Positions 36,047 to 47,100 of a DNA stretch of 64,000 bases are shown piece by piece. A program made the position numbers and the translations under genes. The notes below the pieces were generated by a model. It had not been told where the DNA came from, ran no database searches, and saw only the letters and a program-made list of their open reading frames with translations. The DNA comes from Neurospora crassa OR74A (Eukaryota > Ascomycota > Sordariomycetes > Sordariales > Sordariaceae): NCBI RefSeq assembly GCF_000182925.2, contig NC_026505.1:4836001-4900000 (forward strand), written 5' to 3'. Position 1 is the first letter of the stretch. Each line of letters opens with the position of its first letter.

Positions 36047-38256
36047 ATGTCGTGGAGGAACCAAGGGATTACGGGTTCCAACAACATCCCGCTGGGAAGC
36101 AGACGTCGCTTCGCTGGCGATGGAGAGGAAGAGGACGGCGCTCGCAGCGTAACACCATCCGCCCCATCATCCGTCACCAACGGAGACAGAGACAGAGACA
36201 GAGACGGGCCCGTCTACAGCAATGATCGCGATGTCAAGCGCGGCCGCAGCCCCGAAAGATCTGAGGATGGTCCCAAGCGCCGCAAGAAGCGCAACCGCTG
36301 GGGTGAAGCGACCGAGAACAAGGCCGCCGGCTTGATGGGCCTCCCTACCGCCATCGTCGCTAACATGACGAGCGAACAATTGGAGGCCTACACCCTGCAC
36401 CTGCGCATCGAGGAAATCACCCAGAAACTCAAGATCGACGATGTTGTTCCTGCTGATGGAGACAGGTATGCTGCACATGTTCACTTTTGTCGTCTCGGAA
36501 ACTCTTGACTAACCCGTCGTGTTTGTCCAGATCACCCTCTCCTGCTCCCCAGTACGACAACCATGGTCGTCGTGTCAACACTCGCGAATACCGTTATCGC
36601 AAGAAGCTCGAGGATGAGCGCCACAAGCTCATCGAGAAGGCCATGAAGACGATCCCCAACTATCACCCGCCCTCGGACTACCGTAGACCTACAAAGACCC
36701 AGGAGAAGGTCTACGTCCCGGTTAACGACTACCCAGAGATTAACTTCAGTATGATAACTAACCCTCCAAACTCCCTATTGACTCCTAACCTCCCCTCGCC
36801 CTCATTGGTATTTTGCCAGGCATGAACCCAGCGCTTCTAGAAACGGTTGCCGTTTGTGCCTTGCAAGTTGCTTATGTTGAAACGTTCTAACCCGAAAAAC
36901 AAATGACTTCCATGATAACAATACTAACACTTAGCTCTTCCTTGTTCAAGTTGGTTTGCTTATCGGTCCTCGTGGCAATACACTCAAGAAGATGGAAACA
37001 GAATCTGGCGCCAAGATTGCCATTCGTGGAAAGGGCTCCGTAAAGGAGGGCAAGGGCCGTTCTGACGCCGCCCACTCCAGCAACCAGGAAGAGGACCTGC
37101 ACTGTCTCATCATGGCAGATACCGAAGAGAAGGTGAACAAAGCCAAGAAGCTGATTCACAATATTATTGAGACAGTACGTTTACCCCTCCCCGCCTTTTG
37201 CGTTGACGCACCCGCTAACTGTTATCACAGGCTGCTTCGATCCCTGAAGGCCAGAACGAGCTCAAGCGCAACCAGTTGCGTGAGCTTGCTGCCCTCAACG
37301 GTACTCTGCGTGACGACGAAAATCAAGCATGCCAGAACTGCGGCCAGATCGGTCATCGTAAATATGATTGCCCTGAGAAGCAGAACTATACTGCCAACAT
37401 TATCTGCCGTGTCTGCGGTAACGCGGGCCATATGGCTAGGGATTGTCCTGACAGGCAGAGGGGTGCAAGCTGGAGGAACGATGGTCCCGGTGCTGGCCGG
37501 ACTGCTGGCCGTATCGGTAGCAGTGGTGGCGGCGATGCCGTGGACCGCGAGTACGAGGTTTGTTCAACCCCTTTCCGATTTTCTCTTTTTTTTTGTGAGC
37601 AACATACTGACATGTACCAGCAACTCATGCAAGAACTCGGTGGTACCGGCGCTGCTCCTGCCCGTATTGAAGCTGGCCCCGGTTCTTTCAGCAATGGTCC
37701 CAGCGGTGGCAACGGCGATGCCAAGCCCTGGCAACGGGGACCCACTGGCGGCCCTGCTCCCTGGCGTACTCGCAACATGGATCGTGATCACGAAGGTGGT
37801 CCCGGTGGCCCTCCCAGCGGACCCTCTGGTGGCCCGGCTCCCTGGGCTCGTGATCGTAACGAGCGCAGGCATGATGATCGCGACAGAGGAGACAGCTACT
37901 ATGGCGGCGATCGCAGGCATGACGACTACGGCAGAGGCTCCTCGGGTGGTGGCGGCCCGGCCCCTTGGCACCAGCCTCCCCCGGGCGCTCCTTCTGCCCC
38001 GGCGATCCCCACGGCTCCGGCGTATCCTGGTGCTTATGGTGGTTATCCTGGCTATGGTGCTCCTCCCGGTATGGGCGCTGCCCCGCCTCCTGGATTGCCT
38101 CCTCCGCCTCCCGGAGCTCCTCCTGGCTTGTCCGGACCGCTTAACGCCCTCATCCAGCAATATGCCAACGCAGCTCCTCCCCCGCCCCCTCCGGCAGCTG
38201 AAGCGCCCCCTCCGCCTCCCATGGATCTCCCTCCGCCTCCCCCTCCCGGTGCTTGA
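36047..38256 (+). CDS. msl5: Branchpoint-binding protein BBP/SF1 (Msl5)
   Basis: Five exons: 36047-36465, 36531-36748, 36951-37174, 37231-37557 and 37621-38256, giving 607 aa. BBP/SF1 binds the intron branch sequence in the early spliceosome together with the U2AF large subunit. The N-terminus has the U2AF-contact motif [10 protein letters not shown], then the SF1 helix-hairpin region (about 100-200), then a KH-QUA2 domain (about 205-320) with [20 protein letters not shown]. Two CCHC zinc knuckles follow: [14 protein letters not shown] (321-334) and [14 protein letters not shown] (346-359). A Gly/Pro-rich tail ends in poly-proline stretches. All four intron joins are in frame, and the second (202 nt) ends with branch site ACTAAC. 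An extra acceptor inside that intron could give a truncated product. The human and yeast counterparts share this architecture. Confidence 0.95.
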
Positions 38257-39446
38257 AGGGCACTGAGTAACAACTAACCAGATGCATGCTGGGTCGGACA
38301 AGTTGAAATGGAATGGTGTACTGACTGACAGGGTATTCACTTGATTAACAAGGTTTCACTCAAACGATGTCAGAACGCACTAGCATGAATTAACTTAACC
38401 ATACGGTTGCGCAGGGTTTGCAGGTATATTTCAAGTTGCTGTTGGAGACAGCACGAACTAACTGTACACGAAGAAGGTGCTAGATCAAGATCCTAGGTTT
38501 CCTTGATTATAACGTTAAAGAAAAAAAGAGAAAATGAAAATGAAAATTATCTTTGTTCGTGGGGTAGACCAAGAAAACCCCTTGGATACATAAGGACTGT
38601 ACACAGTAAGACGTAGTCCCTGGATAAAAGAAGTTCTCTGAAGAAATTTACCCTTGAAGAAGTCGTGACTCTCGCCATCCTGTCCAGTCGAGTGAATATA
38701 GACTGTGTTAACGTTCAAAGAGTCAGGATTCTGTAGCTCCCAACGATGCCGTTTCCCCCCTCTCTCCTCCCTGTCCTCTTTACCTGCTAGATAATGGTGG
38801 CCAGTCTGCAAAAAATCACGGCACCGATGAGTACTGTAGCACAGCATGGGATTCATTTTGTTGCTTGAACATGCTTCCTAGTAGTTCATGCCATTTCCAT
38901 TCCTCGGATAACTAACCCAATTGATATCCGTCCGTTAATGATAATTTTTTAGTCTTCCTTGATTCTTCCCAACGAGCCAAACCCAACGATGTTATCCCAG
39001 TCCCTTTCTCATGATCCTTAACAACCAAACCAAGGAAGCCATCTCCTCGCCAAGCCAGCGCTACTAGTAAACACCAGTTTTTTTGCACCTGACAGTCCTC
39101 TTGCTATAAACCACCGTCTTTGCTTTGGTCGTAAGATCTGTGCTCCAAGGGTGTTTGTGATGGCTTGTGCCCGGCTCGTGTCAACCCCGTCGAATCCTCC
39201 CTGCATCGCGGGTGTTTTTGCACATGTTACATACTTGTTTTGGGGCGGAAAGGGCGCGAGGGGTTACTGGAGCTAGTGAAGTCGTTATTCGAGGCTCGGA
39301 CTCGGGTTACGGCGTTTACGGCGTGGCGTTTTACTTTTGAGATGTTGAGACAGTGAGACGACATGATGACAGCGAAGCGGTTGTAAATACCACAGACAGG
39401 CTTTCTTTTCTTCTACCCTTTCCAACTCTTACTTATAGTCTTCGTC
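38257..39446. other. Convergent 3' spacer between BBP and dcr2
   Basis: Both neighbouring genes end here, so the 1.2 kb holds two 3' UTRs and terminators. A-rich and T-rich segments occur near 38515-38560 and 38940. No further gene is seen. Confidence 0.65.
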
Positions 39447-41428
39447 CTAGTCCTGCATAGGCCTAACCGGGTGTCCACCATCGACAATCATGACCTCCTC
39501 AATCTTCTTGTCGACGTCCTCGCCGTACTCGACTCGCTTCCACGTGTTGATGCGGCCCTCGTTCATATCAAAGTCAAAGACGCGGATCTTGCGGTGGAAT
39601 CCTCCGTAGCCGGCATAACCGCCGAAACCGGCGGCGCCGGCGTAGCACATCCAGAGGGCGGGCTTGCCGTCTTCTTTGAAGTCTACGGCGCAGTATTCGT
39701 TAACGTGGTCGCTGTGGGGAGAGGGGAATGTTAGCGTGCTACCGAATTTCGGAAAAGAGCTGCAAAAAAAAAAAAAAAAACAGAAAAAAAAAAAAAAAAA
39801 CAGAGCTTGACTGGGAGACTCACTGTCCACAAGACACCATCGCAACTCCCTCCTCCACCAACGCATCGTGAAAGCCAGAGTTAAACGTTGGCGCCGTAGT
39901 CGGCTCCTTCCATGACGTCACCAGCGTTAAATTCCTCCCATTCTGGTACTCCGGCAAGGGGATATGGATGAATGCGACATCCATGTGCACGTGCGTGTAC
40001 TCGCGGTGCTTCTTCTTGAGTCCCTGCGCCGTCTGTCGGAACCACTCGATCTGGTTGGGCTTGATCCAGTCGTAGCCCGGGTACTTGCGCTCGTTGGGCG
40101 AGTAGGCGTGTGTGTCGAGCAGGTATACCGTCAGCGCCGAGTGGCTAGACGAGCCGCGCCCTAGCACCTCGATGAAGTAATTACCAACACCGTCGATGCT
40201 CTCGGGCCCAGCGCGAGACAGGGAATAGGGCAAGGTCTCGATCAGGTCCATCTGGGCGGCCCGCGACATGGAGCCTTCATCGTCGTGGTTACCGAAGATG
40301 GAGACGTACGGGATCTTGTGCTTGATGAGGATTTGGGCGTACTTGAAGATGGCCTAGAAAGAATGAGTATTAGCCGCGGGCGTTTTCCAGATATCAGGAT
40401 ATGACGGAATCCCTTACCGTCTGCGTATCCGGCGCAGTCTCGCCGTTGACCTGATCCCCGCTCAACACCACCAAATCCGGCTTCTCCTCCTCCAAAATCT
40501 TCGTCACAAAGTCCAGCGTCCTGGGATCCGCCTCGCACTTCTGCCCCTCCGGCAGCGCATCACGACACGCTCCCACGCCCGTGCTCAAGTGCAGATCTGC
40601 CAACTGCACAATCTTGAACTTGCCATTATCCCGAATCCTCAACACCGGCTTCACAGGCGGGTGCTCCACTCCCCTCCGTACCGTCAGATGGGCAGAGGGC
40701 ACGCTGCGCCCAACATCCAGCAACAACGGCGTGCCCGTCATGCTCCACGCCTCCCTAGCTTCCACCGCATCGTCGCCAAACAGCACGTCGATCCCGGTCA
40801 CCGCATTCTTGGAATCACTTGCCCCTCTTTTAGCCGACCGCTTCACCCACAGGCCGGCCGGCCTGGACTCCCACTTCTCATTCTTGATATCCAGGCCCTT
40901 GGCCGCAGCCTTTTCCGCGTCGGCCACGCTAGGATCCAATCGGCCGACGGTCACGTCTACGACTACTTTATCGCCCTCCTTCAGCTCCTCCTCGCGCTTG
41001 CGGCTCACGTGGAGGTAGGCATGGGAGAAGAGGGTCTTGCCGAGGTGGAGGTCCTTGTCGACGCGGTGCCAGACCGAGGTGTCGAGGTCGCAGCTGGAAA
41101 AGGGGTTGTAGCTGGTGCAGGTGGTGACGGTGATGTCGGTGATGACGAGGCCGGCGTGGTGGGTGGGCAGGTATTCGTGGATGGCGTTGGGGAGGACGCG
41201 GAAGTTGCGGTCGAGGAAGAAGATGAGGAGGAAGGTGATGACGGCGGCGGTGGAGATTTGGATGATGTTGCGGACCTGGTTTAGGGAAAAGGGTTAGTTA
41301 GCTTAGTCGGTTATTGGTGATCTTATAGACAGCTTCCGTCACAACCTTCTTCGTAGCTACTGCTACAGCATTTGCAAAGAGAGTCGAGAGAAATGGAAGT
41401 AGAGATGACCTACAATTCGTCGCGTCAT
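39447..41428 (-). CDS. dcr2: Dcr2-like membrane-anchored metallophosphatase
   Basis: Exons on the minus strand: 41428-41414 (only MTRRI), 41275-40418, 40353-39824 and 39711-39447, giving 555 aa, close to yeast Dcr2 (578 aa). A single membrane helix lies at about residues 7-25 (IQISTAAVITFLLIFFL), so it is a signal-anchor protein. The calcineurin-like metallophosphoesterase motifs are in order: LADLHLS (Asp232, His234), VVLSGDQVNG, FGNHDDEG, AFIHIPLPEY, and SCGHDHVNEY assembled across the last splice junction. All metal ligands are present. In yeast, Dcr2 dephosphorylates Ire1 and damps the unfolded protein response; the same role is inferred here. The last intron (39823-39712) contains two 17-A tracts (plus-strand sense), each followed by CAG. 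The acceptor chosen restores GHDH; one just after the T tract would destroy it. Confidence 0.9.
39764..39803. repeat. Duplicated A17-CAG tract in a dcr2 intron
   Basis: Two perfect 20-nt units, each 17 A followed by CAG, lie in direct tandem inside the last dcr2 intron. Read in the gene's sense this is a double polypyrimidine tract with T17 runs upstream of the real acceptor. Confidence 0.9.
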
Positions 41429-44135
41429 CTTGAATAAGACTCTTGTTTTATGTATTTGTGGCCTCTCTGGACCTGCTGGAGTTGCTCTTCTAGCAGCAAC
41501 CGTCCACTACCTCGTTCGTTGTCGAGTGTGATCAAAGGCTTCGGCGTCCCGGCTACAACTACTACTGCTACTGAACGAAAGGAGGTGGCCCTGCTGCGGC
41601 TCTATGCCCATCTTAGAGCATGTCGGAACGGTCGGTCTGTCGAACCACTCGTCGAAGTTGGAGATATCCCTTGCCAAGGCTTGGTTGTAAACTCGAGAAG
41701 CTAGCTACCCCAGTATGTTAATCTCGATTCGCGAAGGATGTGTGCGTCCGTGTGCGTGGGGTTTGTCAACTGTCCGGTACGGAGGCGGTACTCGAGTTTC
41801 GATGTTGGTGATGGGCGGTGCTGACAGGGTCGACGGGACTCGTTCGGTGAGGTTTAGGGAGTCGGATGCAGCACGGGAAACTCGTCAAGTTGTAGATACA
41901 TATATATCCAAAATAGAATCAAGTTGGTTCGCCAGGGACCAAGTCGCCACTGACACTACGACTGAGCGAAGCGATGAGGTAGTAGTGTATGTAGCAATAG
42001 TCTCCCTCCCGAGGGGAACTGGGAAAGTCAGCTTCTTCGGGCGCCCCCCATTGATCGGGCATTTGGTCAAGATGCCTGCCCGCGGCCGCTGTCAGAAGTG
42101 GAATCTGGGGAAATTTACCCAACAAGGTTCACCCACGTCGGCAGGGTCGGCCGAGCCCCGCCAAGGGACCTCGCACGGGGGGCCTGAACGAGATCAACTC
42201 AACGGCCATTGTTAGAGCATGCACCATTTTCAGGTGCAATTACTAACAGGGCAGCTACCCAAAGAAATGTTCTCGAATCTCGAGTGAAACCTTCCCCTAT
42301 CGTGGAACCCCGTTGCCCATTCTGCGATGCTTCTTCTTACACTAGAGGTACAAAGGATACGGAAACCTCGGTGAATTGATGTCCATGCAAACCTACTTTT
42401 ACCAAAAGAATTAAGATGCATATGCGCAACCCTTCGTGCTCGAGGTATCGTAATGCATATATGTGATGCCAGTTGATAAGGAACGAGTGTTCGGGGCGGC
42501 ATTGCCTCTGCCCTTCCTTTGGGTGTAAGATTTACAGAGTAGCCCATATACAGGGTCCGTACACCAACTGGCACACATATTCAGACGAATTCATGTGCTG
42601 GCCTACGTGTACGGCCTATTCGCCCTCGAACAGTAGGATCAGCCCTACCGCGCGCGAGAGCGAACACATGAATAGAGGTAGTATTACCTCGCGGTATAGT
42701 GAACAGTAGTGTAAGTGGATGTGGATGTGTAGATTTGTGGGAAATGGTGGTAAGGGGGCATATTCGCGAGAACTGGAATGCAAGATTTCTCGAGGTTTTA
42801 CCGGTGCACGGGACGGATTACGGGCTTATCAGAGTGTACAAACAGAGACGAAAATTCAACTGTTGGGTCTAGAGGTACTGATCTTATAGGTATCACGAAA
42901 GGCAATCCGGGCGCTAACAGATAGGTACATAGTGCGTACCTATGTGCGCGGGTTTCTACAAGACTCGCCCGTAAAAAGTACCAACACCCTAACCAGAGTT
43001 CTTCTGGGGGTAAGCGCCTATCCATAGGGCGTCTGTAACTTACAGTGAGGTGTCAGACCTCTCCCCCTCCTTTTTTTCTTTGGAGCTGGGTACCTAGGTA
43101 GAAAGGGGCTCGGGGACTTGGCGATGCCCGTCCAGAACCAACAAGCCAATTTCATCAAAAGCTTCACTCTATCAAGTTGACTGGATCCGACATCCCACTC
43201 GTGGTTGTTGTCATTACTAGAAGTCCGATCCGCGAGTTGCTGTATCCAATGTATTCCCATTTCATTGTCAACATCCCACTGCACGATGCCTCTCTGCCTG
43301 CCTGCTTCGCTACCTATGTAAACATATGCCCCTTCCTCCTCTGATCTTCATACAAGATACTACGGGTATAAACTGATGATCCTTTCCACACTCCACTTCA
43401 TCTTAATATTCTATTCTGTCTCATCTCCTCCTTCTCATACAACAGGTATCATGCTTTAAACTCGACAACAACAAGTGACAAAACTCCAAAATCAAACGCT
43501 GCCTTTTAACGCCAATTTGCTTGCCAGTCAGTGATGACAGATCCCATAATCTTCCCTGGTCTCTCTCTTGCCTTTTTTTCCTGTCCGTCGTCATGAAACC
43601 CGCACATTACGTCGTTACAAGAAAAAAATAGTGAAACAAACGAGAGGGAAATGAAAAAAGAAGGGGAAAAAAAGAACGACGTGCCTGCGCCATATCATCA
43701 AATACCAGTCAATGGCTTTTGATCCTCCCCCTTTCATCACCATTATATCCCAACTACCCAAACAGCTTGATAAGAAAGTAGCCGTCAAGGCGACCCCTCT
43801 GAAAACCAGGAAAACGTTCCATCCATTCGTACCAGTCGACTGAGGAAATGACGAAAGAAAATAAGGAAAACGGAAGTGAAATCAAAGTTATTGTCCTGTA
43901 TGCCAACAGCTTTGGAACCCCCCTTCCCCCAGAAAGCAAAAGTTATTTATGTGTCGTGATATGCCGAATGAACGACGTCTTTCGTGGTGTATGATGCAGT
44001 GTCGTTACACAGCTGGGCTCGCGCCCTCTTTCATCTTTTCTGCCTTTTCAATCTTCTCCTTCTATCATGAGTATTGAGTAATGAAAGACATGCCGGGTGG
44101 GAGCGTAAGTGAAGTGGGGAGAATGACAAAGAAAA
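41429..44135. other. 2.7-kb spacer between dcr2 and the methyltransferase gene
   Basis: The right end is the 3' side of the minus-strand methyltransferase gene, and the left end is the dcr2 promoter. An ATG frame at 41715-42215 (166 codons) has no family resemblance. Near 43360-43460 a TATAAA, a CT-rich stretch and an ATG that stops after two codons together look like a promoter without an obvious protein. Three TACACTA-type motifs are present (41993, 42338 and 42707). Confidence 0.55.
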
Positions 44136-47100
44136 TCAGATGCTTGCAAGGCGAGGTCTCCCATCAGGAGCTCGGGCGTGGCAGACCATGAGCTTGAGAC
44201 TCGTGCCCCATTCCTCACACTCGTCGAGGAGTGCTTTGTCTCTCCACATGCTTCCGACGGTTCCTGGGCCAATGTCGGTACTAGCAGCGCTCTCATAGCA
44301 CTGGCTGTACCACCATTGTCCCACCTTCGCCACCATCTTAGTGATGCTTTCATCTGCTACCGGGCTTCCGTCGCTGATCATCTCGGGAAGGCTGCGTTCA
44401 TCCTTCATGGACTTGCCCTTGGTAGCGGTCTTGCTTCTTTTACCGTTCTCGCTTGCAGGCGTTCGTGGAATGACACTAACGACCGGGACGCCAACACGGC
44501 AAGTCTTGAGATCGGCAAAGCCCTTTCTGCCAAGTAGTCGGAGGATGAGATCCGAGGTCGACCCAAGACTGACATCAGGGGATTTGGCATGGATGCGTTC
44601 CTTCAGGCGGCGTACAGCCTTACGCCCGTGGTTGCCCATATTGTTCAGATCAACATCCAGAATCGAAAGCTCAATGTAGCCACCAGGCTTGAGGACACGC
44701 CGAGCCTCTGAGATAATATTCCGATAATGTGCCTCGGGGGCCGCAACCGGGAAGCGAAATACTACAGCCGTAAAACTCTCTGCGCCAAAAGGAAACTTGC
44801 CAGTGTGTGACATGTACTGTGCCTGGTAGTGGTTCGGAGGACTGAGAGGGAGACCAGTTGAGCCATTGCGAGCAGCTGGACGAGGCGGACGAGGCGAAAG
44901 GTTGAAGAACGTTGCTGCTGGATACGTCTCGGCTGCATAGAAAGACCAGTCGTCGTTGCCAAGACCGTCAATAACGAGGATGGAAGGACGCTTCAGTGAG
45001 CCTACGTCGTTGAGCAGCTCATCTCGGACCGGACTGAAGAGCACATGCCCAAAGGTAAGCCACTTGCTGACCGTCATGGACCCGACGCGTAGATTGACCA
45101 AGGCAAGCGGCGAGCCATCCTCCGAACTTTGACTACAACGACTCGACTCGGATCGACGTGAATCATCAACAGGAAGGCTGTTGGTTTGCTTTTCAGTCTC
45201 AACCTCTTTTTCTAGTTCCGACTGCTTGCTCACAGCCTCACCCTGCCGCTGCACCTCTGACTCTCTGGATACGTCAGGTTCCAACGAGCACCTCGGGCTG
45301 GGATGATCGGCCAGGAGTTGCTTCACCTTCTCAGCCATATCGGAGCTATAGACGCTAGAACTGACGGGTATTCTTTGCGAGTGCATAATATGGGTAAGAC
45401 TTTGTACCTGCTGTTCATGGAATTGAGAGCGAAGAGTTGGGGATTCCAGGGGTGGTTCGATGCGTCGAGTTGGGGTAGCCGTATACTTCTCCAAGTGAAA
45501 TTGGTTCCCGAAAGACGATCGTGTGGATGGGGGCTGCCTCAACCTTTCGTCCCCAAACAAGTCATCGTACTCGTCCCAAATCTCGTCCTCGGCCAATGGT
45601 GCATCAGGCTCGGGAATGATTGCAGTAGCCTCGGCAAAGTTGAATCCTCCGGAGCTGCTAGAAGTTGTGGTATTGGTGGTGCACAGGGAACCCTTCCTCG
45701 GTGAAAATGAGAGAAACTCTTGTCTAATTTCGCTGGGGTAAGTTGGAAGCATCGATCCCGAATTTCGAGTTAGCGTCGGGGTCTCCATTTCAGCGGTCGT
45801 CGCTGGCTCCACACGGACAGGCGTCGATGGCCTGGGCGGACTAGGTCCCTTGGCTATGGAATATGCATCTCGAAGGTCCATCTTAGACGGCGTGACTTGA
45901 GCACTAAGTCTGTGGAACGGCCGAGAGAAACTCTTGGGTGATATTTGTTCGGCACGAGCACTGACGACTTTTGGAATCCGACCGACCTGAGCAAGTCGGC
46001 TCGGGCGGCCCTGTACAGGACTGGTGGTGATTCCGGCCTGCGTTGCAACGGATGAAGGCATCGACGGAGGCGTCGGAAGCTTAGAAAACTTAACCGGTGA
46101 TTTGTGTTCGAACTCGACGACCGATGGAACCTGGGCGCTGGCTTCTGAAGTTAAGAAGCTTGAATGCGCGTTCTCTTGCGTCACGGAAGGTCGGCGCTCC
46201 TCCACTTCCTTGTTCTGCAAGTCAGGGATTTGCTTGTGAGTTGGAGAATCTGGGCTCTTCGCTTCGCGAAGAACTTCCTCCAAGTCCGGGATGTCGGTAT
46301 CTTCCTGCTCGGATGAGTCCATCATAGTATAGAATGCTAGCGGCTTGTTTTGGACGACCTTGACTGTAGCCGCCACAGCAGCCACCGGAGCTGCATTCTC
46401 TAGGATATCCACCTTCTTCGTCTCCGGAGCAGGTTGACTGTGATTTCTTCCAAAGAAGTTCCATTTTCGCGGAGAACGAGCTCGCTTCATCAGACGCTTG
46501 GGTCCAGAAAGGTTCTTGGGCCCTTCTGATGCCTTGATGCCCTGGGCGGCGTCAATCGACGGGGCTAGCATGGAGTCGTCCGTGACGAGAACACTAGCAT
46601 CAATACTAGTAATCGAGGGAGACGTAACATGGGGTTGAGTGACGATAGGAGCCGGAATCCTCGGGGGTTCCTTCTCTCCAGACTTCAACCTTTGTATAGA
46701 TCTCCGCAGAGCTAACGTCGATTTGAGGACTGGGGCCTCAGACTCACTACTTTCAGAGGGCCTGCAGCTGCTGATAGACGAGTTCTGGGTATGTTGACCA
46801 GCGCGAGGGAATGCAGACGGCCATAGTGTGTTCCGAGGGATAGAGTTAAGAGAGACTTGCGAGCCGTTCTGCGGTTCCACGCTGGGTCGCTCGCGCGTGA
46901 TACTTTGGCTGCTTTCCGTCCGGCTCATTTCCGAACCAACGTTCCTGTTTTCGATGATTTCGCCGCCTGCAATAACGACAGGTGCCATCCTTTCCAACAA
47001 GAAGGCATCGTTAGTCCCGATACTCTCTTGCGAGCTCATCGTGCCAGGGATCGCTAGGCCGGTGTTCGCTAGGCCGGTGTTTGCAAGGCTGTTACTCCTA

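Noticed and set aside
39824-39866. Read-through of the last dcr2 intron as coding sequence (phenylalanine run)
   Set aside because: The open frame comes from the poly-T tracts. Splicing to 39711 restores the conserved GHDH metal-binding motif.
41715-42215. 166-codon ATG frame downstream of the dcr2 promoter
   Set aside because: No recognisable motifs, no splice continuation and no promoter-like context. Consistent with chance in moderately GC-rich DNA.
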